Shown: one piece after another, positions 35,170 to 44,574 of the stretch | Position numbering within the stretch: the stretch's first letter is position 1 | Layout of the letters: the number at the start of each line of letters is the position of its first letter | Source: an uncultured Alcanivorax sp. | Lineage (GTDB): Bacteria; Pseudomonadota; Gammaproteobacteria; Pseudomonadales; Alcanivoracaceae | DNA length: 64,000 nucleotides | Direction: 5' to 3' | Assembly (NCBI RefSeq): GCF_947258575.1 | Contig: NZ_CAMYIV010000003.1 | Span: 1-64,000 of the forward strand | Program-made: the position numbers and the translations under genes | Notes under the pieces: model-generated | What the model was told of the DNA's origin: nothing | Database searches by the model: none | Seen by the model: only the letters and a program-made list of their open reading frames with translations

Positions 35170-35496
35170 GAAATGTCCAGTGAGGCAGCGAGATCGGGAT
35201 GGTAACGCATGTGACGCTGAGCTTCAGTGAATTTATGAACCGGATTCAGTTCTTGTTATGAAAAACGGGTTGCGGCCATCGTGTTGTCCTGTGACCATTA
35301 GCCGCTTTGGCGGGTTAATGAAAGCGCCCCTGCCCATGGGGATTCCAGAAACGCAATGGGTAACCGCGATGACAACACTATCAACGGACCAGAATTGGTC
35401 CTCGTCTGTGCCCGTGATTCAACCTTCCGGGGCTGACCCTGCTTGCTCTGCTGACACTTTCTGCCCAGCCACCCGTCATTACCAAACGGAAACTGC
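35170..35496. promoter_or_regulatory. Divergent intergenic region, MFS pump and CPA antiporter
   Basis: No convincing gene, repeat or RNA is seen in these 327 bases. They should contain the promoters of the leftward MFS gene and the rightward antiporter gene, but no clear -35/-10 pair stands out. Confidence 0.3.
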
Positions 35497-37389
35497 ATGA
35501 ATTTAGAGATTGCGTACCAATTGGCCATCATCACCGTTGTGGCCTTCCTGTGTCAGTGGGTGTCCTGGCGTATCAAGCTACCCGCCATTCTGCCGCTGCT
35601 ACTGACTGGCCTGGCACTGGGGCCACTGACCGGTGTACTGCAACCCAAAGAATTGCTGGGTGATCTGCTACTCCCCGGCGTATCACTGGCGGTATCGATC
35701 ATTCTCTTTGAAGGGGCCATGACCCTGCGCTTCGATGAGATTCGCGGCCTGGAGAAAACCGTTCGCCGCCTGGTGACCTGGGGGGCGCTGGTAACCTGGT
35801 CAATCGTGGCCGTGTCTGCCTGGTGGCTACTCAAACTGTCGTTTGACCTTGCCCTGTTGTTTGGTGCCCTGGTGGTCGTCACCGGCCCTACCGTCATTGT
35901 TCCGCTTCTGCGCAGCGTACGCCCGGTCAGCAGCGTGGCCCGCTTGCTGCGCTGGGAAGGCATCGTTATCGATCCGCTGGGTGCCATTTTTGCGGTACTG
36001 GCCTATGAGCTGGTGGTGGCCAGCGGGCAGGAAGGTGCGTTACTGCATACCCTGTGGCTGTTTTTCCAGACGATCACCGTCGGCGCCGCCATCGGTGCAG
36101 TGGTCGCCATGGGCCTGGCAGCGCTGCTGCGCCGCCATCTGGTCCCAGAATATCTGCGCAGCTTCCTGGTGCTGTCGCTGGTCATCGGCGAATTCGTGCT
36201 GGCGAATGCGCTCAGCGAGGAATCCGGCCTGGTAGCCGTTACCGTTACCGGCATCGTGCTGGCGAACCTCAAGGGGGTTCGCACCAATGATATTCTCCAC
36301 TTCAAGGAGAACCTCTCTGTCATTCTGATCTCCGGGCTTTTTATCGTTCTGGCGGCACGTCTGGAAATGCAGGAACTCGAGCAACTCGGCTGGATGGCAC
36401 TGGTAGTGCTGGCGATTATCCAACTGGTCGCCCGCCCGGCGTCCGTGCTGGTCGCCACACTGGGCTCCAACCTTAATTGGCGGGAAAAATCCCTGCTCGC
36501 CTGGATTGCCCCCCGGGGCATCGTGGCAGCGGCCATTTCCGCCCTGTTTGCCGAACGGTTGCTGCAAAATGGTGTGGAGGGAGCCGAAATGCTGGTTCCT
36601 CTCACCTTCATGGTCATCATCGGCACCGTGGCACTGCAGAGTCTCACCGCCAGACCCCTGGCTCGTTTATTGAAGGTCGCCGAGCCGGCACCGCGGGGGT
36701 TCCTGATTGTAGGGGCCAACCCGGTAGCCCGAGCGATTGGTTCTGCCCTGCAGAAAAACCAGTTCCCGGTGATGGTCACGGACTCGAGCTGGGAATCCAT
36801 TCGACTGGCCCGAATGGAAGGCCTGAGTACATTTTATGGCAACCCGGTTTCCCAGCATGCTGACCAATACATGGATCTGGTGGGCTACGGTAAATTGCTC
36901 GGGCTAAGCCCGCGGCGTGAGCTGAACACTATGGCCACCATGCGCTATCGCCTGGAATTCGGAGAACCGAATATTTTCAGCCTGCCAACGCAGAGAAGCG
37001 ACAAGGAAGTGAAGCATGAAGTGGCCCCGGAACACCGTGGTGCCACCCTGTTCGGTGCCGAGATGACCTATGCTCGCCTGGCCAGCCTGCTAAGTCAGGG
37101 CGCGGAAATCCGCAAGACCCGGCTCACTGAAGAGTTCGATTTCACCGCCTACCAGCAAACCCCGCACCGCCGGGTATGGCCGCTTTTCGCCATCGATACC
37201 CGCGATCGTATCTATGTGTTCAGTGAAGAAAGTCAGCCCGCGCCCAAGGCAGGCTGGCACGTGCTGGGCCTGATCAAGGAAGATGCGGCCAAGGAAGAGG
37301 CCCGCACCGAGGCGCGGGCCGAAGCTGCCGCAGAAAAAGCTGCCGCAGACAAGGGCAAAGGCACCGAGAAAGTCAGCCAGAAAAGCTGA
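35497..37389 (+). CDS. Cation:proton antiporter (CPA1/NhaP-like) with C-terminal cytoplasmic domain
   Basis: A 630-residue antiporter. Twelve or so membrane segments fill residues 1-405, including LPAILPLLLTGLALGPLTGV and the discontinuous-helix region VVTGPTVIVPLLRSVRPVS. The ion-site helix reads EGIVIDPLGAIFAVL, where NhaP proteins usually have ND; a single Asp remains. Residues 410-560 form a Rossmann-like domain (FLIVGANPVARAIGSALQKN) resembling TrkA-N/RCK regulators. The tail is an Ala/Glu/Lys-rich stretch. It probably exports Na or K for proton intake; the ion is uncertain. Confidence 0.88.
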   Translation: MNLEIAYQLAIITVVAFLCQWVSWRIKLPAILPLLLTGLALGPLTGVLQPKELLGDLLLPGVSLAVSIILFEGAMTLRFDEIRGLEKTVRRLVTWGALVTWSIVAVSAWWLLKLSFDLALLFGALVVVTGPTVIVPLLRSVRPVSSVARLLRWEGIVIDPLGAIFAVLAYELVVASGQEGALLHTLWLFFQTITVGAAIGAVVAMGLAALLRRHLVPEYLRSFLVLSLVIGEFVLANALSEESGLVAVTVTGIVLANLKGVRTNDILHFKENLSVILISGLFIVLAARLEMQELEQLGWMALVVLAIIQLVARPASVLVATLGSNLNWREKSLLAWIAPRGIVAAAISALFAERLLQNGVEGAEMLVPLTFMVIIGTVALQSLTARPLARLLKVAEPAPRGFLIVGANPVARAIGSALQKNQFPVMVTDSSWESIRLARMEGLSTFYGNPVSQHADQYMDLVGYGKLLGLSPRRELNTMATMRYRLEFGEPNIFSLPTQRSDKEVKHEVAPEHRGATLFGAEMTYARLASLLSQGAEIRKTRLTEEFDFTAYQQTPHRRVWPLFAIDTRDRIYVFSEESQPAPKAGWHVLGLIKEDAAKEEARTEARAEAAAEKAAADKGKGTEKVSQKS

Positions 37390-37390
37390 T

Positions 37391-37819
37391 CTATCCGGCC
37401 GGGTCCGGGGCATCGACGAAAGTATCGATTAACCCGCAGACCCGGCCATCATCCAGCCGACAATCCGGACTGCCCTGCCATTGCTCCATGGCGCTGCGCA
37501 TGCGCAGACTCAGAGATTGCAGCTCGGCAATTTGTCTCTCTACCTGCTCCAGACGCGTTTCGATCAGCGTGCGAACCTGACCGCAGGGTGTTTCACCCTC
37601 CCGGGAAGCGTCCGCCAATGCCTGGATGTCAGCGAGCGTGAAGCCCAGGGAGCGGGCCTTCAGAGCAAAGTTCAACAGCCGTAAATCCGTATTTCCGTAA
37701 CGGCGGTAGCCGTTGTTGGGATCTCTCTCCGGCTTCAGCAACGCAATGTCGGTGTAGTGCCGCACCGTCTCGGTGGTGGTACCCGCCTTGCGGGCCAGAT
37801 CGGAAACACGCATGGTCAT
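37391..37819 (-). CDS. MerR-family regulator with a metal-type cysteine triad
   Basis: A 142-residue MerR protein: HTH at the N terminus (VSDLARKAGTTTETVRHYTD, NNGYRRYGNTDLRLLNF), dimerisation helix about 80-112, and cysteines at 79, 120 and 128. A Cys near 78-79 plus two in the C-terminal loop is the layout of ZntR/CadR/PbrR sensors for divalent metals, so a metal ligand is likely. No metal exporter is adjacent. The ATG at 37819 overlaps the stop of the upstream secreted-protein gene (ATGA), so they are cotranscribed. Confidence 0.82.
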   Translation of the reverse strand: MTMRVSDLARKAGTTTETVRHYTDIALLKPERDPNNGYRRYGNTDLRLLNFALKARSLGFTLADIQALADASREGETPCGQVRTLIETRLEQVERQIAELQSLSLRMRSAMEQWQGSPDCRLDDGRVCGLIDTFVDAPDPAG

Positions 37820-38757
37820 TCCTCTCCCGGTTGTGCCCAGGGTTGGTAGGCAGCGGGAACAGACGCATCCTGCTGCTGAAAATAACGGCGGATGGCGACA
37901 GCCAGGGCGTCAGCACCCAGTGACTCTGACAGCGCACCCAGAAAGGCGGTTCCTGGCTGCGACGTCGCCAGGTGGCACTGCAGGGCGACATCAGCAAGCA
38001 GCCGATTGTCCGGGTGTCGCCGCCAGGCCTGGCGCAATGCGCTGTGAGCCCAGTCGCAACGCTGATGATTCAGGGCGAGCTGCCCTTCCAGCCACCAGAG
38101 GTAAGGATCATCGCCGAGGGCCGCGTGCAATTGCCTGCTGATTTCCCGGTAAGCATTCCGGTCCAAGACCATCAGTGCGCGCGTCAGTTGCCAAAGGGCC
38201 GGCTTGCCCGTTGCGGTCTGAGCGGCCAGGGCCTGCTCTTCACAGGGCTGGCCGCTACACTGTGCCAGCCATAATGCCAGTAATGCCGGCTCCCCTGCGC
38301 CCAGATCGCCAAGTTCCGGCGCGCCGGGGTTATCCTGCAGCAGAGCCAGAAATGCCTTCCCCTTCCCGGCTTCAAACCGTTCACCGTAGGACACCAGCTC
38401 GCTCAATTGCAGGCCGCTGCTGTAGTCGTACCACTCGGTGAGACGATAACGGGCTCCAGGCTCTCCCTCCAGGCGGAGAAAGCCCACATCACCGTCAGCA
38501 AAAAGCAGTCTGACTCGGGCCGCGAAACGCTCACGGTTTTCGTTGAATCCGGTAATGGCGAATTGCTTGATGTCCACATCCTGTACCCAGCGGGCAACAA
38601 CCCGGTCAGGAACCGGCACTAACGCCTGCCGGGCCAGTACAGGTTGCAAAGAGCCACTAGCAAGGTCCGCTCTGAGTGTCGCCAGGGTACGGCTGTCAGC
38701 GGAAACCGTTTGCGCCAAGAGGGATAATAAGAGCGAAATAAAAAAGCGGTCAGTCAT
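37816..38757 (-). CDS. Secreted protein of unknown function
   Basis: A 313-residue protein that I do not recognise. It has a signal peptide (FFISLLLSLLAQTVSADS), a first half with mixed beta strands (RERFAARVRLLFADGDVGFL, RYRLTEWYDYSSGLQLSEL), and a second half with helical TPR-like repeats (DPYLWWLEGQLALNHQRCDW, HSALRQAWRRHPDNRLLAD). Four cysteines could form disulfides. The ATG at 38757 follows TGAGG. It overlaps the MerR gene by four bases, which suggests a shared signal, but the role is unknown. Confidence 0.6.
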   Translation of the reverse strand: MTDRFFISLLLSLLAQTVSADSRTLATLRADLASGSLQPVLARQALVPVPDRVVARWVQDVDIKQFAITGFNENRERFAARVRLLFADGDVGFLRLEGEPGARYRLTEWYDYSSGLQLSELVSYGERFEAGKGKAFLALLQDNPGAPELGDLGAGEPALLALWLAQCSGQPCEEQALAAQTATGKPALWQLTRALMVLDRNAYREISRQLHAALGDDPYLWWLEGQLALNHQRCDWAHSALRQAWRRHPDNRLLADVALQCHLATSQPGTAFLGALSESLGADALAVAIRRYFQQQDASVPAAYQPWAQPGEE

Positions 38758-38902
38758 GCGAAGCCTCATTGAATCCAGCACAGACTAGGCAAAAAGACAG
38801 GGGTTAGCCACACCCGAGCTGCTGGTGCCCCCGTGCTGCAAACGCTGATTTGCTACAGGTGTCCGTGAGCACCATGCCCTCAGCGGTAAAAGCGATGCGG
38901 TG

Positions 38903-40462
38903 TTATCTCGACGGATAACCGGTGATCTTTCGGATGGAGCGATACAGGGGGGACAGCCGCGGGTACATTTTCCGGTAGACCTGACGGTAAAGCGCATCGT
39001 ACTGACGGGCCACTTCAGGATCTGGCTCAAACCGTTTGCCGGGGCGTGTCATTGCCGCTACTGCGCTGGCGTAATCCGCGTGCAACCCCATGGCAACGGC
39101 CGCATTGATGGCGGCACCCAGCCCGGAGGTTTCCGAGGTATGCGGGCGTTCCGCAGGCAGGTTAAACAAGTTCGCGGTGATCTGCATGATGGCGTCGCTT
39201 TGTGAGCCACCACCGGACACCCGCAAGGACTGCACCGACACCCGATTGCGTTTCTCAAGGCGCTCCTTGCCCTCGCGAAGGGCATAGGCAATGCCTTCGA
39301 TAATCGCCCGGTAAAGGTGAGCCCGGGTATGGACATCGCCAAAGCCGATGATGGCGCCTTTGGCCTCCGGTCCCGGGATGCGCACGCCGGGATTCCAGAA
39401 GGGCTGCAGCACCAGCCCCATGGCGCCGGGCGGCGAGTCATGCAGGAAAGACTCGAACAGGGTTTCCGCACTGACACCCAGCTCCTGCGCTTGCTGCACT
39501 TCCTGTTGGGCGAACTCCCGCTTGAACCAGTTCACCATCCAGTAACCACGCTGAACGATGACTTCCGAGTTGTAGCGTCCTGGTACGGCCGCGCTGTAGG
39601 CGGGCACAAACGGAATCGGCTCCACATAACGCTCATTACAGGTATTGAAGGTGGCCGTGGTGCCGTAGCTGAGATTGCCGATTTCCGGTGTAAAGGCCCC
39701 CGAACCCAGTACTTCGCAAGCCTTGTCCGCGCCACTGGCAATCACCGGCAAGCCGGCAGGGATACCGGTATGGCGACTGGCGGCGGCGGTGACCTTGCCC
39801 AGTGCCTCACCGGGAGCGACCAGCTCGGGAAGCTGCTCGCGGGTTACCCGCAGGGCTTTCCATTTCAGGTCATGGGCCGGCGCCCAGCACTGCCCCTTGT
39901 AATCGAAAGGGATGTAGCCAACCTGCGAGGCGGTACAGTCACGCACTTCACCGGTCAGACGATAGTTCAGATAGCCAGACAGCAGCAGGAAATGGGCGGT
40001 TCGTTGCCAGATCTCAGGCTCATCCTCCGCCAGCCAGTTGCACTCCGCCTTGGCTTGAAACTGGCGCAGGGTTTCTCCCTGGCCGAGCAAGTTCACTGGC
40101 GCTGCATACCACCAGGGCAGGCGAGGAAAATCCGGGGTACGCCGTTGATCCAGCCAGATTACTGCCGGGCGCAGGGGGCGCATGGCCTTGTCCAGGCAGA
40201 CCACCGAGGCTCGCTGGGTAGTCAAAGACACCGCGACCACCCGGGATCGCAGCTCCTCATGCTCCAGCCATAAGCCCTGACAGGCCTGACCCAATTGTTC
40301 CCAGAAATAGTTAACGTCCTGCTCGGCTTCGCCCGGGCGGTCTGGCAGATAGGGCTCGATATGTTGTTGGTACTTGGCAATCAGTTCGCCGTTGCCATCG
40401 AACAGCAGGGCCCGGGCACTTTGTGTGCCTTGATCAAGGGCAAGCAGCAGCGGCGCACTCAT
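38903..40462 (-). CDS. FGGY-family carbohydrate (glycerol-like) kinase
   Basis: A 519-residue sugar kinase: phosphate-1 loop ALDQGTQSARALLFDGNGEL at the N terminus, EAEQDVNYFWEQL, and VSLTTQRASVVCLDKAMRP; adenosine-side motifs include VSGGGSQSDAIMQITANLFN near 415. It differs from canonical GlpK (CDQGTTSSRA...). In this operon it follows GlpD and an alkyl-DHAP-synthase-like enzyme with four- and one-base overlaps, so a polyol or glyceryl-ether substrate is plausible; the substrate is not established. It is the last gene of the operon. Confidence 0.85.
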   Translation of the reverse strand: MSAPLLLALDQGTQSARALLFDGNGELIAKYQQHIEPYLPDRPGEAEQDVNYFWEQLGQACQGLWLEHEELRSRVVAVSLTTQRASVVCLDKAMRPLRPAVIWLDQRRTPDFPRLPWWYAAPVNLLGQGETLRQFQAKAECNWLAEDEPEIWQRTAHFLLLSGYLNYRLTGEVRDCTASQVGYIPFDYKGQCWAPAHDLKWKALRVTREQLPELVAPGEALGKVTAAASRHTGIPAGLPVIASGADKACEVLGSGAFTPEIGNLSYGTTATFNTCNERYVEPIPFVPAYSAAVPGRYNSEVIVQRGYWMVNWFKREFAQQEVQQAQELGVSAETLFESFLHDSPPGAMGLVLQPFWNPGVRIPGPEAKGAIIGFGDVHTRAHLYRAIIEGIAYALREGKERLEKRNRVSVQSLRVSGGGSQSDAIMQITANLFNLPAERPHTSETSGLGAAINAAVAMGLHADYASAVAAMTRPGKRFEPDPEVARQYDALYRQVYRKMYPRLSPLYRSIRKITGYPSR

Positions 40463-41958
40463 CCGGCGGCCTGCTCTACCGGTGAGGCTGGCACACCGTA
40501 GTAGCGCTGATGAATGTCCAGATAGCGTCTTCTCTCCTCTTCCCAGCAGGCATCATCCCAGCCGAGGGTGGCCTGAATCTGTTGTTGCAGGGTATCCAGT
40601 AGCACCTTGCCGGCTTCAGGCAGCAGCAGCCCGAGCCGGGTACGGCGCAGCATCAGGTCATCCAGGTGCACCACATCTTCGTTCTCGAGAATCCACTGAA
40701 TGAAGGCCGGGTCTCCCTGATCTGCATGCAGAAAAGCATCCACAGCCTGCGGGGCATCACTGATGGGAATAAAGCCGGGCTCGGTGGTTTTCTGGCCGCG
40801 CTTGTGGGCGGCACTGTCGATCAGACCGCTGGCCAGCAAGGCATCCAGGGCAATCAGCCGAAACGTGGTGAGCTTGCCACCACTGACGGTAACGATACCG
40901 TTTTCACCCCATACCGCATGATCACGGCGCTCCTTGGAAGGATCCATGCCCTTGCCGGAGGCAATGACCGGACGGACGCCGGCAATGGTGGAATAGATAT
41001 CGTCCCGATTGAGAGCCGCCTTCGGAAACTGGCTGTTGATCAAACGGAGCAGGTAATCCACTTCCTGGCCACTGGCCGCTGCCTCGATATCCATATCCTG
41101 GGGATGATCCAGATCCGTGGTGCCCACGCAGGTCACCCCCTCCCAGGGGAACACAAACACCGGGCGACCATCGTCAGGATGCATGACGGTGAGGCAATCC
41201 TTCACCGGCAGACGTTCGGGGTTCACAAACAGGTGGCTGCCGCGCAGGGGGCGCACGCGGGGGTCACTGCCGGAAAAACGGTCTGCCCAGGCGCCGGTGG
41301 CACTGATCACCCGTCGCGCACGAAGCGTGGCCGTCTGCTCGGTGGTTCGATCCGTCACTGTGACAGCGTAACCTTCACCACTGGGCTCGGTCTGTTCTAC
41401 CCGGCAGTAATTCTGTGCCAGTCCACCGTGGCGAGCCGCCTCCAATATCACCCGAACCACCAGGCGGCAGTCATCGGTAAGGGCATCGGTATAGCTCATG
41501 GCGCCGGTCAGGGACTGGCTGTTGAGCCCCGGCACACGCTCCAGCAGTTGCTCACGGTTCAGGTAACGATGATCACGGATGCCGGCAAGAAAATCGTACA
41601 ACCAGAGAATCGCCTTCATCGGCAACCGTCCGGGGAAGACCCCTTTTCGTAGCGGAAACAGATAAGTGGCCCGCTCCACCAGCCCCGGCAATTCTTCAAT
41701 CAAGCGTTCGCGTTCAAGCAGGGAGTGGCGGGTCAGGCGAATGTCCCCCTGGGCGATATAACGCAGCCCGCCATGCACCATTTTGGAGGAGCGACTGGAG
41801 GTGCCCCAGGCGAAATCGGTCTGCTCCAGCAGCAGCACCCGGTGCCCCCGACGGGCCGCTTCCAGCAACACGCCGGCGCCGGTGATACCGCCACCGATGA
41901 CAATAAGATCCCAGTTTTCGTCAGCGAGGGAGTCCAGGGAGTGGCGTTTGCCTAACAT
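40459..41958 (-). CDS. glpD: FAD-dependent glycerol-3-phosphate dehydrogenase (GlpD family)
   Basis: A 499-residue flavoprotein that oxidises glycerol-3-phosphate to DHAP and passes electrons to quinone at the inner membrane. The FAD loop is DLIVIGGGITGAGVLLEAAR, followed by GTSSRSSKMVHGGLRY; the C-terminal DAO_C domain contains ENEDVVHLDDLMLRRTRLGL. The ATG at 41958 shares a base with the upstream TGA. Its place between an alkyl-DHAP-synthase-like gene and a FGGY kinase suggests a specialised role; a separate housekeeping glpD may exist elsewhere. Confidence 0.9.
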   Translation of the reverse strand: MLGKRHSLDSLADENWDLIVIGGGITGAGVLLEAARRGHRVLLLEQTDFAWGTSSRSSKMVHGGLRYIAQGDIRLTRHSLLERERLIEELPGLVERATYLFPLRKGVFPGRLPMKAILWLYDFLAGIRDHRYLNREQLLERVPGLNSQSLTGAMSYTDALTDDCRLVVRVILEAARHGGLAQNYCRVEQTEPSGEGYAVTVTDRTTEQTATLRARRVISATGAWADRFSGSDPRVRPLRGSHLFVNPERLPVKDCLTVMHPDDGRPVFVFPWEGVTCVGTTDLDHPQDMDIEAAASGQEVDYLLRLINSQFPKAALNRDDIYSTIAGVRPVIASGKGMDPSKERRDHAVWGENGIVTVSGGKLTTFRLIALDALLASGLIDSAAHKRGQKTTEPGFIPISDAPQAVDAFLHADQGDPAFIQWILENEDVVHLDDLMLRRTRLGLLLPEAGKVLLDTLQQQIQATLGWDDACWEEERRRYLDIHQRYYGVPASPVEQAAG

Positions 41959-43577
41959 CAAGATTCCTTTTCAATTCGCGGCTGGGTGTCGTCGAGCAAA
42001 CAGCCCGGGTTCAGTCGCTGCTGCGGATCAAAGTGTTTCACTAATGACGTCAGTGCCGCGATGCCCTGCTCGCCTTTCTCGTGGCTGAGCCAGGGCGCAT
42101 GATCGCGCCCTACCCCGTGCTGATGGCTGATGGTGCCCCCATGCGCCACGATGGCATCACTGGCCGCCTCTTTCATGGCGCGCCAGCGCTGCAAGGTATT
42201 GTGGTAGCTGTCCGAGCAGCGAAACACATAGGTGGTATAGATACTGGAACCCTGCGGATAAAGGTGTGACAGATGGGTAAAGACATGCACTTTTTCGCCC
42301 TCTCCCACGTTGTCGCGCACCGCCTGCTCCATGGCATTCATGGCCGGGGTGACCTGATTCCAGTCCACCGCGGTTTCAAAGGTGTCCACCACATACCCAT
42401 GCTCCCATAGCCCATGACGGAGGTAGGGGGAACGAAAACGGGACTCTTCCCATTTCTTGCCCAGCAGCTCACCCACCACCGTGCCACCGGCGGCACGAAT
42501 GCGTTTTTTTACCGTGGCCAGGGTGTGGCGCACCAGTGACTTTTCACCGGTCACCCCGAAAGTGATCATGCATTTTTCGTTCCGGCAGCCACGAAGTGAC
42601 AGGTATCGATGCAATACCGACACCAGCTTTTCATGGCCGGCGAGCATCAGATGGGTGCGGGTTTCTTCCGCATTGGATAGCCGCAGCATGGAAAGCGGCA
42701 GCTTGGCCTGGGTCAGGCTGCGCACCAGCGTCCTGGCCGTTTCCCAGTCCGGCGTGAAGGCTACCTGGAACGTTTCCGTTTCCGGCAAGGGGGTAACGCG
42801 CACCTTGACCTCGCTGATCACTCCCATGCGCCCTTCCGAGCCCATGATAATTTCCCGCAGATCCGGCCCGGCGGAAGACGCCGGAATGGTGGGGATATCC
42901 AGGGTGCCCCTGGGCGTTTCGATACGACCACCAGCGAACATCTGTTCGATGCGACCATAACGCATGGACTGCTGGCCGCTGGAGCGGCTAGCCACCCAAC
43001 CCCCTACCGTAGACAGTTCCCAGGATTGCGGGAAATGCCCAAGCATGTAGCCCTGCTCGCGCAGCTGGCTTTCCACTTCCGGTCCCGGGGTACCGGCGCC
43101 GAAGGTGGCAATCTGGCTTTCCTTGTCCAGGTGGAGCAGTTTGTTCATGCCAGCCAGTGACAGTGTCAGCACCGGTTTGTCGCTGGCTGGTGGATTGATA
43201 TGCCCGGCCACAGAGGTGCCGCCGCCATAGGGAATCACCAGCACATCATTGTCCTGGGCCCAGACCAGCAGGCGCTTCACCTCTGCGCTTTTGGTCGGCA
43301 TGGCGACTCCGTCCGGGAAACGACCGAAATCACCGGAGCGCATGGCCAGCCAGTCCGGCAGGCTTTGCCCGCGAGCATGACGAATGCGTGTTTCTGCATC
43401 GGTTCGGATCAACGGGTGGTCAGGCATGCGCGACGCGGGCACCGCCTGCAACACCGTTGCCATTTCCGCATCCGGCAAGGGTGTGGCCGTGCCAAGACGC
43501 GATTGCAGAAAAGTCAGGCCGGAGGCCTTCAGCGGGTAATGATTGGCGCTGTCGCCCCAGCCGTTCCAGCGTCGCAT
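41958..43577 (-). CDS. FAD-binding oxidase of the alkyl-DHAP synthase (AGPS) type
   Basis: A 539-residue VAO/PCMH-fold flavoprotein. The FAD domain shows VLVIPYGGGTSVAGHINPPA, the phosphate-loop stretch VGGWVASRSSGQQSMRYGRI and EIIMGSEGRMGVISEVKVRV; the C-terminal cap has TISHQHGVGRDHAPWLSHEK. The HQHGVGRDH signature and the SRSSGQQS stretch are those of alkyldihydroxyacetonephosphate synthase, which forms ether lipids from acyl-DHAP and a fatty alcohol. In bacteria the reaction may be different, for example oxidative ether cleavage. It is the first gene of the operon with GlpD and FGGY kinase. Confidence 0.85.
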   Translation of the reverse strand: MRRWNGWGDSANHYPLKASGLTFLQSRLGTATPLPDAEMATVLQAVPASRMPDHPLIRTDAETRIRHARGQSLPDWLAMRSGDFGRFPDGVAMPTKSAEVKRLLVWAQDNDVLVIPYGGGTSVAGHINPPASDKPVLTLSLAGMNKLLHLDKESQIATFGAGTPGPEVESQLREQGYMLGHFPQSWELSTVGGWVASRSSGQQSMRYGRIEQMFAGGRIETPRGTLDIPTIPASSAGPDLREIIMGSEGRMGVISEVKVRVTPLPETETFQVAFTPDWETARTLVRSLTQAKLPLSMLRLSNAEETRTHLMLAGHEKLVSVLHRYLSLRGCRNEKCMITFGVTGEKSLVRHTLATVKKRIRAAGGTVVGELLGKKWEESRFRSPYLRHGLWEHGYVVDTFETAVDWNQVTPAMNAMEQAVRDNVGEGEKVHVFTHLSHLYPQGSSIYTTYVFRCSDSYHNTLQRWRAMKEAASDAIVAHGGTISHQHGVGRDHAPWLSHEKGEQGIAALTSLVKHFDPQQRLNPGCLLDDTQPRIEKES

Positions 43578-43895
43578 GCAACGTACTCCTTGATTTGGGA
43601 AAGCCTGCCAGGATCGTGTAACAGGCTGATGTCATGGTAGCCCTGACGGCAAGGGGTTTCACTGGCGCAGCGGGACAGTAGATGGACTATTTCTGACACC
43701 CGCCTGATTTGTGCCGCTGATACAGGCCGTATTGAATAGATAACAACCATCTACAAACGGGCACTCGGTTTTTTTCGTACAAATTCGTAAACTCGTGAAG
43801 ACGCCGCTTTACCAGCCATGCTCTCAGGGCTATGGTTCATATCACATCCAAACTATTTAAAAACCAATACCTTATAAGACTTACAAGGAGTTCTC
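43578..43895. promoter_or_regulatory. Divergent intergenic region before the OmpA-like gene
   Basis: These 318 bases hold no evident gene. The part from 43800 is AT-rich, with TTATAAG near 43870 close to the OmpA-like start and AAGGAG as ribosome site. Promoters for the leftward AGPS-like operon should lie near 43600-43700, but no strong pair is visible. Confidence 0.3.
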
Positions 43896-44564
43896 ATGAA
43901 ACGTTTCGTTGGTTGTCTGGCGCTCGCAGGCGCTATGTCCCTGCAGGCAGGCTGCAGCACCATCAACCCTTACACCGGTGAAAAGCAGACCTCCAAGGCT
44001 GGTATGGGTGCCGGCATTGGCGCCGTCACCGGTGCCCTGATCGGTATTGCCACGTCAGACAGTGCCAAAGAGCGTAAAGAGCGGGCACTGAAAGGCGCCG
44101 GTATTGGCGCTGTTGCCGGTGGTGGCGTGGGCTACTACATGGATGTCCAGGAAGCCAAGCTGCGCGAGAAACTGGAAGGTGCCGGTGTGTCCGTTACCCG
44201 TGATGGCGACAACATCATCCTGAACATGCCAGGTAACCTGACTTTCGACACCGACAGCACCACGGTGAAGTCTTCTTTCCGCCCGGTACTGGACGCCGTC
44301 TCTGAAGTCCTGAAGGAATACAAGTCCACCATGATCCAGGTAGCCGGCCACACCGATAGCACCGGCGGTGACAAGTACAACCTGATGCTGTCCCAGCAAC
44401 GCGCTCAGTCCGTGGCCAATATTCTGGGCGGCTTCGGCGTTGAGCAAGTGCGCATGGATACCGTCGGTTTCGGCGAGACCCAGCCCATTGCCAGCAACGG
44501 CACCGCCAGTGGCCGTGAGCAAAACCGTCGTGTTGAACTGACCCTGTTGCCTTACACCGAGTAA
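43896..44564 (+). CDS. OmpA-family outer-membrane lipoprotein (YiaD-like)
   Basis: A 222-residue lipoprotein: signal with lipobox LQAGC, a glycine-zipper segment (GMGAGIGAVTGALIGIA, then GAGIGAVAGGGVGYYMD), and a C-terminal OmpA domain (AGHTDSTGGDKYNLMLSQQR, GFGETQPIASNGTASGREQN, RRVEL) that binds peptidoglycan. It probably tethers the outer membrane to the cell wall. AAGGAG stands eight bases before the ATG, suggesting good expression. A hairpin terminator follows. Confidence 0.93.
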   Translation: MKRFVGCLALAGAMSLQAGCSTINPYTGEKQTSKAGMGAGIGAVTGALIGIATSDSAKERKERALKGAGIGAVAGGGVGYYMDVQEAKLREKLEGAGVSVTRDGDNIILNMPGNLTFDTDSTTVKSSFRPVLDAVSEVLKEYKSTMIQVAGHTDSTGGDKYNLMLSQQRAQSVANILGGFGVEQVRMDTVGFGETQPIASNGTASGREQNRRVELTLLPYTE

Positions 44565-44574
44565 GACAACCCGG

